The notes: generated by a model not told the origin, from the sequence alone. A DNA stretch of 64,000 bases from Adiantum capillus-veneris (GCA_014529385.2 CM043946.1:35802558-35866557); one strand, 5' to 3'; counted from the stretch's first letter, positions 11,902 to 21,698 are shown. Program-made: numbers and translations.

Positions 11902-13097
11902 AGACAGAAGCTAGAGATTACGCTTTAATAGGAGATCAACTCTATAAGAGAGGTAAAGACAACCAGCTTAGGATTTGCGCATCAGAGTCTGAGTATGTGA
12001 TAATCCTGGAGCAAGCTCATGGAGGAGTAGGTGGAGGCCATTTCTCAGGTGATAAGACAACAAAAATTGTCTTAGCCGCAGGAATATGGTGGCCAACATT
12101 ACATATGGACGCTGAGGAATACGTTAAACGGTGTGATGACTGTCAGCGGACCAAAGTACCACTTAAAAGAGATGATATGCCGCTTAGACCAATGATGGGG
12201 GCAAGAGCTTTTGCAAAATGGGGGATTGATTATGTCGGACCCATTTCACCTCCTGCATATAAGACTCATGCACAATACATCATTGTGGCTACAGACTATC
12301 TAACAAAGTGGGTCGAAGCAAAGGCAACTCAAAAAGCAGATGCCAGGACCACGGCACAATTTCTATATGAATACGTCTTTGTACGATATGGATTGCCAAT
12401 AGAAATTGTGAGTGATCGAGGCACACATTTCATAAATGAAGTGATAGAGATCCTTCTAGATGAATTCATGGTAATCCATAGGAAATCAGCCCCGTATCAT
12501 CCACAAGCAAACGGACAAGCTGAAGCAACAAACAAAACCATATGCACGGTCCTTACGAAGATTGTATCTGAGTCGAGAACTGACTGGGACCAGAAGTTGC
12601 ATTCAACATTATGGGCATATAGGGTAGCATATAAAACATCAATAGGAACGACCCCATATAACATGGTTTTTGGGCTAAATGCTATCTTACCAATAGAATT
12701 CTTGATTTCAACCTTAAGGGTGGCTAAGGATCTAGAGTGGACAAGGCACGAGCTCTCTGATAGAATAGATGACCTGGAAAAGCTAGATGAGCTTCGCCTA
12801 AAAGCAGTAGCTTCCATCTACGCTCAAAAAAGGCGACAAAAGGAATTTTTTGATAAGCATGTGCGGACTAAAGAGTTTAAAGTTGGGGACTATGTCCTAG
12901 TTTACACTCTGAAACAGCATGCTAAGAAGCTTAAAAAGCGAGGGATGGGACCTCTGGTGATTAAAAATCTATCACCAAGTGGAGCCGTCAAGCTTGCTAC
13001 ATTAGACGGAGAAGAAATGCCAAATTGGATTAGTGGATGGAGAGTGAAAAAGTATCTGTTGCCGCTAACACAAGACATGCTTCTCAAAATACATTAA
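11883..13097 (+). CDS. pol: Integrase with second HHCC domain
   Basis: Integrase inserts the cDNA into the genome. The frame opens with A-R-D-Y-A-L-I-G-D-Q-L-Y-K-R-G and a canonical HHCC zinc domain: H-x6-H (A-H-G-G-V-G-G-G-H), W-W-P-T-L, C-D-D-C. The DDE core follows: G-I-D-Y-V-G-P and V-A-T-D-Y-L-T-K-W, then V-S-D-R-G-T-H-F, then N-G-Q-A-E-A-T-N-K, so all three acidic residues are present. The C-terminal domain (V-G-D-Y-V-L-V) ends with W-I-S-G-W-R-V-K-K-Y-L. TAA at 13095-13097 is a plausible natural polyprotein end, although the same frame stays open beyond it. This section is intact within its own frame. Confidence 0.9.
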   Translation, partial: ARQKSVETEARDYALIGDQLYKRGKDNQLRICASESEYVIILEQAHGGVGGGHFSGDKTTKIVLAAGIWWPTLHMDAEEYVKRCDDCQRTKVPLKRDDMPLRPMMGARAFAKWGIDYVGPISPPAYKTHAQYIIVATDYLTKWVEAKATQKADARTTAQFLYEYVFVRYGLPIEIVSDRGTHFINEVIEILLDEFMVIHRKSAPYHPQANGQAEATNKTICTVLTKIVSESRTDWDQKLHSTLWAYRVAYKTSIGTTPYNMVFGLNAILPIEFLISTLRVAKDLEWTRHELSDRIDDLEKLDELRLKAVASIYAQKRRQKEFFDKHVRTKEFKVGDYVLVYTLKQHAKKLKKRGMGPLVIKNLSPSGAVKLATLDGEEMPNWISGWRVKKYLLPLTQDMLLKIH

Positions 13098-13712
13098 GAA
13101 AAGCTGCGTGTCCAGAAAAAGAAAAAGATTGAGGAGGAAGCGCAAGCCGAGGCGAAGGAAAGAATGGAGAAAAGAAGACTACTGCGTCAGAAACAGCGCA
13201 ATGAAGGAGCAATACGAATAAACGCAGTCAGTATAACAGAAATGGATAATGACAAAGAAGAACCCATCGTGGAATGCAAAGTAGGAACCAACCAAATCAA
13301 AGCCAGAGCACTATTGGATTCAGGAGCTCAAGCCAACCTACTTTCACTCAGTTTGTATAGACAATTGACAAATGACACAAAACTACAAACTGCCAAGCAA
13401 GAGTTAAAGAGCTACTCTGAGAATTCAATCAAAACTGTCGGATGCACAGTTTTACATATACAGATTAACCAATATGTGTATCCTCATATGTTTTACGTGG
13501 TTGAAGACCAAGCTACACAACATCCATTATTGCTAGGACAACCATGGCAGAAGCAATATAATGCAATGATTGACTGGAGCTCTAATTCAGTGCTTATCAA
13601 ATACGAAGGTGAAAGTCAATCAGTTAAGTTCACCAAAGGAGAAGAGCCAACTCCAAAGGACGAATCCAAAGACAAAGATAAACAACAACCAGAGAAAAAG
13701 AAGAAGCAATGA
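13098..13712 (+). CDS. Second retropepsin-like protease downstream of integrase
   Basis: The frame is the same as the integrase frame, separated from it only by TAA 13095-13097; a start could be the ATG at 13164. A Lys/Glu-rich helix-like region precedes an aspartic protease fold: A-L-L-D-S-G-A-Q-A-N-L-L at 13308-13343, with catalytic D-S-G-A at 13317-13328, and the partner motif P-L-L-L-G-Q-P-W near 13523-13546. The tail is Lys/Glu-rich and ends at TGA 13710-13712. The element already encodes a protease in gag-pol, so this is an extra one; its sequence is clearly different from the first. It may process the neighbouring 3' products or may have come from another element. Fold assignment is good; function is inference. 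Confidence 0.75.
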   Translation, partial: EKLRVQKKKKIEEEAQAEAKERMEKRRLLRQKQRNEGAIRINAVSITEMDNDKEEPIVECKVGTNQIKARALLDSGAQANLLSLSLYRQLTNDTKLQTAKQELKSYSENSIKTVGCTVLHIQINQYVYPHMFYVVEDQATQHPLLLGQPWQKQYNAMIDWSSNSVLIKYEGESQSVKFTKGEEPTPKDESKDKDKQQPEKKKKQ

Positions 13713-14345
13713 CAACCAAAAGCTTCTATACAACCGGATTACTCTTCGACGAGGAATTCTCAACAGTGGATAAGGAAGACAAGCAATAATATAACAGCTC
13801 AACCGTGGAAAAAAACGGAGTCAAAGTTGATATGGAGACCAAAAAAGGCTGTGCCAGAGAACACAAAGGTGGAAAACAGAGTCTTCAATACCAGACAACA
13901 GAGTGATTCCAGACAATCAAGGACAGTGAAACAGATTTGGATTCCAAAGAAGTTCATGACGGCACAATGCTATAGCAAGCAAATTTGGATTCCAAAGATT
14001 TGTAAACAGGAACTCCCTTCAATACAATCAACGGAAACTCCTAGGTATTTCAAGGCGAGGAAATCAACACACAGAACAAAGCAGGTTTGGGTCGCAAAGA
14101 GTTTGTGGCAGGCACAAGCAAAGCGGAAGCAGATTTGGATTGTGAAAAAAGACAACAAGGTAACGAAGAATCCATCTACTGATTCTACTACCGAAGTGCC
14201 AAAACCAACCCAAAACCCGACCACCAATCCTTCAATCAAACAAAGAGCAGCTTTATTGGAAAGAATGTTGTATCGTCGCTCTACAATTGCATTGGGAACT
14301 TATGACCAAAACAACTACAATGCTTCACCCACAGACACTTCATAG
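13713..14345 (+). CDS. Tryptophan-motif repeat tail in frame with the second protease
   Basis: After the TGA at 13710-13712 the same frame stays open for 210 codons to TAG 14343-14345, so it may be a readthrough extension, a separate ORF or the remains of one protein broken by a nonsense change. It contains about five spaced copies of a short motif of the form K-Q-[IV]-W-[IV]-x-K, at about 13822, 13930, 13978, 14080 and 14128, separated by Ser/Thr/Gln-rich linkers. The motif is basic and aromatic, which would suit nucleic-acid or protein binding. I do not recognise a named domain. The last 40 residues (R-A-A-L-L-E-R-M-L-Y-R-R) look helical. Confidence 0.55.
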   Translation, partial: QPKASIQPDYSSTRNSQQWIRKTSNNITAQPWKKTESKLIWRPKKAVPENTKVENRVFNTRQQSDSRQSRTVKQIWIPKKFMTAQCYSKQIWIPKICKQELPSIQSTETPRYFKARKSTHRTKQVWVAKSLWQAQAKRKQIWIVKKDNKVTKNPSTDSTTEVPKPTQNPTTNPSIKQRAALLERMLYRRSTIALGTYDQNNYNASPTDTS

Positions 14346-15979
14346 TCGTCCGGGAGGACTCAGACTATGAGGGGGGGAGATATACAGGAGCTACAAAGCA
14401 GCTACAAGCGGAAAAAACAAAGAAAAACAAAAATTATATTACAAGGGCAGTGTCTTACATGATTTTGTAATTTTTTATGTTTGATTGCGGATATTGATAA
14501 TATTTATGTCCTTATATACCTTGTTTTGCAACAAGAAGAGATCAAATGATGAATTTGGGTCTCTAGATGTGTAAATATCACTAAATAAGAGTGTTTTTGG
14601 AGCTAAAAAGTGGAAAAAAGTGGTAATCCAAGTCCAAAAATCACAAAGAAGTGTATATTCATATACACAGGGTTACCAGATATTTATCGTGTATGTTTGG
14701 AATTTTTTGGCTTCAATTTGCTATTTTCCTTTATTTTTTATGATTTTCTTAATAAAAATAAAAGAAAAATAAAAAAGCAGGTGAAATGAGATCGGAAAAA
14801 AGAAAAGAATAGACGGTGATGATCCTAATGACAAGGGCAACCCATGGTAAAAATGGGGTACAATTCTGAAAAAGTTGCGGAAAGCCCGAAATGACAGAAT
14901 TTTGGCAAAGTGGACAGATTTCTCAGAAACAGGTCAAACGGAGTCCAAATTGAGAAATTTCAAATCCTAAAGTGCATTTCACGACGAGATAGGAGCACAT
15001 GTCAAATTTGGTAACAAGTGATCCGGGAAGCCCGAAGTTAAGTATTTTTCACTTCACTATCAAGCTCATTTCCACTATTACCTTCTTGGAGAGAGCAAAG
15101 AGCACACAGGAGCATCCGACCTTCTACCGCCTTCTACGACTGCTACGAGAGCTCAGAGGACACCAGACATGAGAGGTAGACTCGTTGCCATAAGCTTTTG
15201 ATGCTTATCGTTAACTTTTGTCGCGAAAACTCACCAAAACCAAGAAACAAGAGCAGACGGGGAATGGGGAGGAACGCTAGGTAGGGGCACAACCGCCTAA
15301 CCAAACCTTGCAAGAACTTAGAGGTGGGTTACCCTAGTATAGGAGATGAGTTTCTAGCACTCAAAGCTCGAGAAAGAACGACTGGAAAAACCCTAGGTCA
15401 ACAGAGCCTGCAAGAGGCAAACAAAAAAATTGTCGAGACGACACAAAACTTCTCAGGAAGCTTAACAACATCGAGGGCAATGCAACCATGGAGTATCTCC
15501 CGGTTTGGATCACCAAAAGTAGGTCGGAACAACCGATTCGGCTGCGGACACACAAAGCGTCATTTTGGCATAACGGCTGAAATTGACGACCGAATGAGAT
15601 GAAACTTCACGAGCAGTTTCACTATACATGGATGACTTATGTTTGCAAGCAAAACCCAAAAGAAAGCTGATTCACTTACCGATGGTGAAAAAGACGCTTT
15701 CGGGCAACCAAATGGAGAAAGATGGAGAACGGGGAGCCAAAGTCAAGTTCAACCAAATAGGTGGCTTCACAACATATCCAATGAGCTGGAAATGCAACTC
15801 TCGAGAAGAAAAGTTGAAGAAATTCAACTCCAAGGCAAAAAGACGACTTCGGAGACTGAAATGCCTATAAGGGGGCTTTTTAGCTAAACTGATGACTTTT
15901 TAAGTTGAAAACTAGTTAGCAGGGCTTAGGGCACTAGCACAAAGCATTCTTTGCACAAAAAGACCAACATTTCAAGAAA
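14346..15979 (+). other. Non-coding stretch after the W-repeat ORF
   Basis: About 1.6 kb between coding blocks is AT-rich to 14800 and mixed afterwards. Short open frames at 15324-15602 and 15628-15887 have no recognisable motif. Apart from a purine tract near its start I see no repeat or site. It may hold a promoter for the 3' ORF, but no convincing TATA box is visible. Confidence 0.5.
14368..14380 (+). other. Internal polypurine tract
   Basis: TGAGGGGGGGAGA closely matches the terminal polypurine tract at 20465-20478 (GCGGAGGGGGGGAG). It lies 23 bp after the stop of the W-repeat ORF, where the 3' end of a normal-length element would be expected. It may be a central priming site or a relic of a former 3' end. 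Confidence 0.5.
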
Positions 15980-16003
15980 AGACATCATACGCGTATGATG
16001 TCT
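15980..16003. repeat. 24-bp palindrome, copy 5
   Basis: Perfect copy; the first of five in the leader of the 3' ORF. Confidence 0.95.
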
Positions 16004-16263
16004 CACAGCATAATTTTCACATCCATTTCAACATTTGAGTGCATAGCCTCATTCCACATGTTAATCACATCCTATGAACCAAGTATCATGAGAATTGGAG
16101 TTAGAAAACCCAAGGAAAACCAAAAAGACGCAAAGTAGGCCATAAAATTGATTTTTGGTCCTAATTTTGTCAAAATAACTCCAAACTCATTGAAACTTTG
16201 TAGGATTGTTGATTAACACATCTACAAGCTATCTGGAACCAAAAAGCACCATTTTGACACAAA

Positions 16264-16287
16264 AGACATCATACGCGTATGATGTCT
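16264..16287. repeat. 24-bp palindrome, copy 6
   Basis: Perfect copy, 284 bp after copy 5. Confidence 0.95.
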
Positions 16288-16547
16288 ATTTGCACTTACA
16301 GAGCCAAAAATGCTCATTTGTCATCATACATCCATTATATATATCTAATACATGCTACATATGAAGTTTGGAACCATTTGGTCAAGTGGATCACCCCATT
16401 AGCCCAATTAAGAGAAAATCCTTCATACAAAGCCTATTTTGTCCCAAGTCCAACATATTCAAGTCCAAACCAAGATTTGAGTATAAACAGTCCTTCACTA
16501 GCACATGGAGAGTCCACAGAACCAATCCCATGAAAAATTGATGAAAA

Positions 16548-16571
16548 AGACATCATACGCGTATGATGTCT
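16548..16571. repeat. 24-bp palindrome, copy 7
   Basis: Perfect copy, 284 bp after copy 6, sharing its upstream flank with copy 3. Confidence 0.95.
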
Positions 16572-16682
16572 CCAGAGCCATTTTTAGTCCAAATTCTATC
16601 CAAACTTGATAAATCCACTGAATAAGCCTATCTAAAGCCAAAACCAAGCTTATAGAGAAAATTGGTCCAAAAATGCACCAAA

Positions 16683-16706
16683 AGACATCATACGCGTATG
16701 ATGTCT
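16683..16706. repeat. 24-bp palindrome, copy 8
   Basis: Perfect copy, 135 bp after copy 7. Confidence 0.95.
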
Positions 16707-16965
16707 CACTATGTGATTTTGGCACTTCAAGGCTTCAACCACCAAACAGAAGTGTTCTACATGCCATTTGAAAGTAATCCACCAAGTTTTACCCAATTTG
16801 GATCATAAAATCCATTTCCCTTTTAAAATTTTGCCAAGAGCCTGAACTGGACTAAACTGGCCAAAACTTGACCAAATGGGATCCAAACTCAAATCCAGGC
16901 ATATGATACTCATGAGTACACTATCAGTTACAAGCACAACCAATATGAAGTCATTCTGACACAAA

Positions 16966-16989
16966 AGACATCATACGCGTATGTTGTCT
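16966..16989. repeat. 24-bp palindrome, copy 9
   Basis: One change in the right half (ATGTTGT for ATGATGT). It lies 283 bp after copy 8 and 165 bp before the ATG of the 3' ORF. Confidence 0.95.
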
Positions 16990-17153
16990 CAAGCATGTTT
17001 TTGAGCAATTGGCATATTTTTTCACCTACATTGCATCCTTAGGCCCTGAATAGCTCATGTTTCAATTTTCAAGTCATTTGAATAGTTAAAAGCTTCATTT
17101 CGGCTTTCAGTACTAAAAAGACGCTAACTTTTGAAATTGGAGTTACAGGATCC

Positions 17154-20100
17154 ATGGATTCCGCTAAGTCATCGGCAACTAAGAGAAAAAGACCAACCAT
17201 CAAGGATGCTCTTGCAGAAGCAGAACCTTTTGATATTCCCACAGAAACCCTCAAGCCAACCAAGACTTGGGTGGAGGAAGCAGTACTAGAAAAAGAAGGA
17301 ATAAAGATCTACCAGGGGACTTTCAGAGATCCTCAAGGGCAATCGGTCGATGTACCTATGATCCCACGAGAATTAGTGGATTATAGCAGATCAGAGAACA
17401 TCAGCAGATACCTGGAAAAGGCTGACTTACACAGGTTCTTCACCTCGAGACCATCAGGTGTAGACACAAGAAGAGTGTATGAGCTGGCAACATCCATTCA
17501 GAAGGATGGGAAAGCCACGTTGACAGCCATGGATGGAGAAACAGTTGAAGTACAGATCACTCCACAGCTCATTGCAGATGCATTGAAGCTGCACAACAAA
17601 GGGAGTTCTGTCAGAGAAAGAAGGGAGGCCATAGAGGTCTATGGATCAAAGAAACAAAATACAACCTACAGAGATATGGCAGATCAACGAGCGGCAACCC
17701 TTTGCCGATTATACAACCAGTTTTTCCATGTGTGCAGTAAAAGACCGCAGAAGTATACTACACCACCCCATGCCATTGCGACAACCATCACATGGGCACT
17801 AAAGAGCAACATGCCAAAAGAGGTGAATTATGCTCAATACATCCACGCGCAAGTAATCGCCATGCACAACCAGAAGCCAAAGTACATAGGAGGAGGAGAA
17901 ATCCTAACAAGAATAGCTTATGAAGCTATTGGAGCTAGGGATCAAGGGCCACGGGTTCCCTCCCAGAATGAGTGGCTTAGAGAAGCTGATGAAGAGAAAG
18001 AATAGCAAGAAGTATCCAAGAGGGCGTCCACAAGAGCACGCCGAAAACTAGAAATAGTTTTAGAACCTGAAGAGGCTGTGGACGAGCCGCTAAAAAAGAA
18101 AGCGAAGAAGAAGGCTAATCCCAAGCAAACCAAAAGTCAAAAAGCCGCAAGAATGGAAAGGCTGGTGGAGCAGTTTAGAGCGGAAAGAGCTCTAAAGGGG
18201 GACTTTGAAGAAATGTGGGTGCCAGACCCCACTAAAGTCGGAACCAGCTCTACCAGGCCACATGTTGATCAATATAATCAATATATTAGAGCTTATGAGG
18301 AGTCAGAGGCCATACTGGAGCAGCAACCTGTCGAGCCTTATACTGAAGAGGAAGTACAGCTTTTAAAAGCTGAGCTGAAAAAGGACGACAAGGAGAAGAA
18401 GGAAGTAGATGAGTCTACTGAACTTCGAGAGAAAGACGGGCAAGCAAACAAAGGGAAAGCCAAGATGTCTGAGGACAATCAGCCCTCTTTTACTGATGTA
18501 CCAAGCCCGAAGAAGATGGAAATTATTGTGGGGGGGACCACAATAGAAATAGAAACAGAAGTTATGGAAAAGCCGGAGGCCGGGACCAAGGAAAAGGAGA
18601 TAGATCCAGTTCGGCAAAAGAAAGATGATTATGAGGATCTGGTAGCGATCGGATACAGTGAAGAAGAGGCCCTGGAGGCAGTTTATGGGATATCCCTACG
18701 AAAACAAGATGATCGGAAAGGGACGAAGGAAAAGACAAAAGGTACAATGGAGAGTGAAGAGAAAATGGACGAACAGAACATACTAGAAGAGCCGAAGCCA
18801 TCGGAAATGGTGGCAGAAAGAGCTGTCAAGTTGACAGATGAAGATGAAAAAGACATGCACATGGTGCATGAACTGCTCAGCAAGATTAAAGAAAGATCCA
18901 GAGCAAAGGAAGTAGCAATTGAGACAGCAAAACAAAAGGAAGCAGAGTTGCAGAAGAAGTTAGAGAATGCTATGACTGAATCTGAAAGTCATAAAGCATC
19001 ACTCTACGATGCAGAAAACGAGAGAGACGGATTGATACTCCAACTAGCCGAAGCTTCAAGAGAGGTAGCAAGTTCACAGGAAGCAAAGGAGCGAATAGAA
19101 GATGAGTTGGAGGCAGTCAAGGATGAGCTCATTGAGCTAAGGGAAAGAGTCGAACTTCAAGAAAGGACAATCACGAGACTCAGGACCACCCCTAGAGCTA
19201 GCAGAGCAGGAACAGAACAAGAGGGAGCCCTCGTACCAGCTCTGGAAGATCAGGTCAGAAGTTTGCAAAGAGAGCGAAGGTTAGAGCAAGTGCAAAGATT
19301 GCACATGGCGGAGGGATCATTGGCTGCAGAGGAGAGGCTCACATCAGAAAACCAAACACTAAGGACAGAAAATGAGGCCCTCCGCAAACAGCTCCAAGAC
19401 CTCCAAGAGCAACAAAGAAGAGAAACAGAGCCACCACAAGAAGAAGCAGGGGGAGCATCCATAGAGCTACCAGAAACTGGAGAGGCAACCACAATTGAAG
19501 ATCCAGCCCCAGTCCAAGAATTGGCCTCGACTTCAGGAATCTCTGAAGAAGAAGAACAAAGGCTCCAGGACCAAATAGAAAAGTCAACAGAGGAAAGTGC
19601 CAAGGCGGAAATGGAATGGGAAAGGAGACTCCTCATCTCCATTAGACTTCAAGGTTTAGACACAAAAGTGCTCCATGAAGAGTGGATGCAACCCAGCCTG
19701 CCTTTCCCTCTGATGAAATTTGAAGTGATAAAGACGAAAAAGAGAATAGAGGAGGAGCAGTATGTCGCTCTTTACGAAGGCGACATCACAAAGGATGAAC
19801 AATCAAAGAAGATTGTAGATTCTCAACCTAGATGGAGGAAAGGTTGGCTGAACAAATACCCAGCCTACCTCATCTACTTGGTAGAGGCTCCAAAGGAGAT
19901 TCGGGAGGATGCAACCTTCTGCCCGGTGCCAAGAGTCAAAAACTGGAAAGAGCATGGCAGGATTGCAGAAAAGAAGCCAAATTGGCTTAATTATCCCAGG
20001 ATGCCAGGACCAAAGGAAGGAGAGAGAATAGGTAAAGCCTACATGGTGAAAACCCTTACGGGCACCATCAAACTCTTTACTGGCTCTCCTGACCTTTCGT

Positions 20101-20429
20101 GTCAGATGCTAAAGAAAATCTGCAGGACTCTCTTAGCATGCATTGAAGTGTTCGCGCCAGATAAAGCCACGACTTCGAGTCTACTATCGACGGCCGACAC
20201 AGTGACGGATCTGATGTATGATCTTTCATTGCAGCCATCACCAAAAGTGTTACATCTCTTATACCAAAGAATTATGTTTTTGCCTAGCTTCCACATGCAA
20301 ACATTCGAAGAAGCTTTCTACACCGGCTTTTTCACTCACGAAAGCAAAATATTCGGCCCAACCTCGACCATCGGCAACCTACGCTACGAATCACATTTGC
20401 AGATGCTCAAGACAACAGGACTCTATTGA
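17154..20429 (+). pseudogene. Long 3' ORF with coiled coil, interrupted by one amber codon
   Basis: ATG 17154 to TGA 20427-20429 is one frame of 1,091 codons plus stop, with a single TAG at 18003-18005 followed by CAA. The first 283 residues start with a basic K-R-K-R-P cluster and hold a helical domain (V-Q-I-T-P-Q-L-I-A-D-A-L-K-L, then R-A-A-T-L-C-R-L-Y-N-Q-F) like the plant-transposon 3' ORFs found in Athila/Tat-type elements. After the amber come K-K-K-A-K-K-K, an acidic region, a short UBA-like helix (D-L-V-A-I-G-Y-S-E-E-E-A) near 18640, a long heptad coiled coil at about 18850-19190 and again to 19430, and a globular C-terminus of about 270 residues. A structural or envelope-position role is possible, but no signal peptide or clear membrane segment is visible. 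Function is unknown. Confidence 0.7.
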
Positions 20430-20464
20430 TCAAGCCTAAAAGTCATGTTAGGGACGACATGAAC

Positions 20465-20478
20465 GCGGAGGGGGGGAG
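20465..20478 (+). other. Polypurine tract of the giant element
   Basis: GCGGAGGGGGGGAG directly abuts the TG of the 3' LTR and would prime plus-strand DNA synthesis. Confidence 0.9.
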
Positions 20479-20763
20479 TGTTGAGCCAGCAGAGGATCAC
20501 ACCCACATTTTTGCTCACACCCATCATTTTGTAACCATTGATTGTAATAAATGTCTTTCCGACATTAATTTTGAATTGATCCATTCATTAAGTAACGGGA
20601 CTCAATTGAGTTTCCAGCTTGTAATCCCGAAGTAATTTCACCTGTTGATGTAAATAATTAGAGATGTTCTCACCTCCAAGGCTGAGGTATATAAGCCAAA
20701 GTTTTGTAACCTAAGGGAGATTCAATTATTAATCAAAGTGAGTTTTTGAGCGCCGTGACTGTG

Positions 20764-20859
<96 letters not shown>

Positions 20860-21483
20860 TTATCTTCTTGCTACGCGAGCTACGGGGCCGCCATTGGAGA
20901 AGCGACATCGCCATTGTGTTAGCAACGGTGAGAGCTACGCACAGATACCAAGAGTGCGCGCTATCGGCTTCTACGTGTGGTAAGTTCCTACGAGCTTCAA
21001 TGTGAGTTTTCTTCCAACTCGTGTGTCGGAATAGAGCGTGCAGCATATCTATAGAACCACAACGAGTAGAGCTACACATTAGTACCATCGGGGTCAAGTT
21101 TCGGTCACCTGTATTTTTCGGCCTGTCTTCATACGCGTTTGCCGCACGGAGTGGTTATAGGTTGATTTTGCAGTTCAAGTCTTTAGGGTGTTGTTCTTAC
21201 CTAGTGTATAGACTTCCCCTTGAGTTTGAGATTGATTCAATGATTCTAGATCCTGTTTCGTATAGCATTCGTCTGTAGTACGGATTTCAGTCACTTGCGT
21301 ATTTTAGAACTTAGATTTGATTTCCTTAGTAGTGATTGTCATTAGAAGGTCGAGTAGGTGATTTGACACCCACCTAGTTGTTTCCATGCGCCTGCGGGTC
21401 AAGCTCCGTCCTCGTCTGACAAATTCTGTTGTTGGTTGAGTTCTCGCTATTTAGCTTCCGCTAGCGGCGTAACCGCCATAACA
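20479..21483 (+). repeat. 3' LTR of the giant element (1005 bp)
   Basis: It starts TGTTGAGCC and ends CATAACA. I count about eight substitutions against the 5' LTR, seven of them transitions, and one length change confined to the GA tract. TATATAA is at 20688-20694. Confidence 0.95.
20767..20857 (+). repeat. (GA)n microsatellite in the 3' LTR, 91 nt
   Basis: A pure GA tract, 27 dinucleotides longer than its partner at 2642-2678. Both came from one template at insertion. Confidence 0.95.
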
Positions 21484-21488
21484 GAGCC
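21484..21488 (+). repeat. Target-site duplication GAGCC, right
   Basis: Exact match to 2349-2353, directly after the 3' LTR. Confidence 0.95.
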
Positions 21489-21698
21489 ACATCCATCTCT
21501 CGACTCCAATGGTCGATGCACAGACGTATGCACGCTCTTGGTAGTGAGTATTCACAATCATTGAGCCGCCTTAGAGAACGCACCAAGTAGGTTGTACCAC
21601 CTCCTCCCCCTACCTCTCTACCACCACGACATGCCGCCTTGTAAATATTGCAAAAATAATTCACCCTCACACCCCCGAGGGTTTTCATCATTTGCAAG

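Larger units (their letters stand above)
2354..21483 (+). mobile_element. Giant Ty3/gypsy LTR retrotransposon (about 19.1 kb)
   Basis: Both ends are defined directly: near-identical LTRs starting TG and ending CA, a GAGCC target duplication, a tRNA-Asp primer site just inside the left LTR and a polypurine tract just before the right one. The internal 17.2 kb encodes gag, two CCHC knuckles, retropepsin, RT with YMDD, RNase H and a DDE integrase in gypsy order, followed by extra ORFs. The tRNA-Asp primer and long 3' ORF recall the plant Athila/Tat group, but the second protease, second HHCC domain and palindromic leaders are not part of the usual description. Excluding the GA tract, the LTRs differ at about eight sites in roughly 914 bp by my count, so the insertion is young. 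Confidence 0.95.

Noticed and set aside
15324-15887. Short open frames in the non-coding zone of the giant element
   Set aside because: No motif, no supporting start context and two overlapping frames; treated as chance.
3845-16989. CRISPR-like array from regularly repeated 24-mers
   Set aside because: The repeats are palindromes within a eukaryotic retrotransposon, spaced by 125-288 bp of related rather than unique sequence, and there are no cas genes.
6026-18005. Non-standard genetic code suggested by in-frame TAA, TGA and TAG codons
   Set aside because: All three stops are involved, true ORF ends use the same codons, and plant nuclear genes use the standard code.
17154-20429. Envelope-type membrane protein
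   Set aside because: The position fits env-like ORFs, but I see no signal peptide or clear transmembrane segment; it is mostly charged coiled coil.
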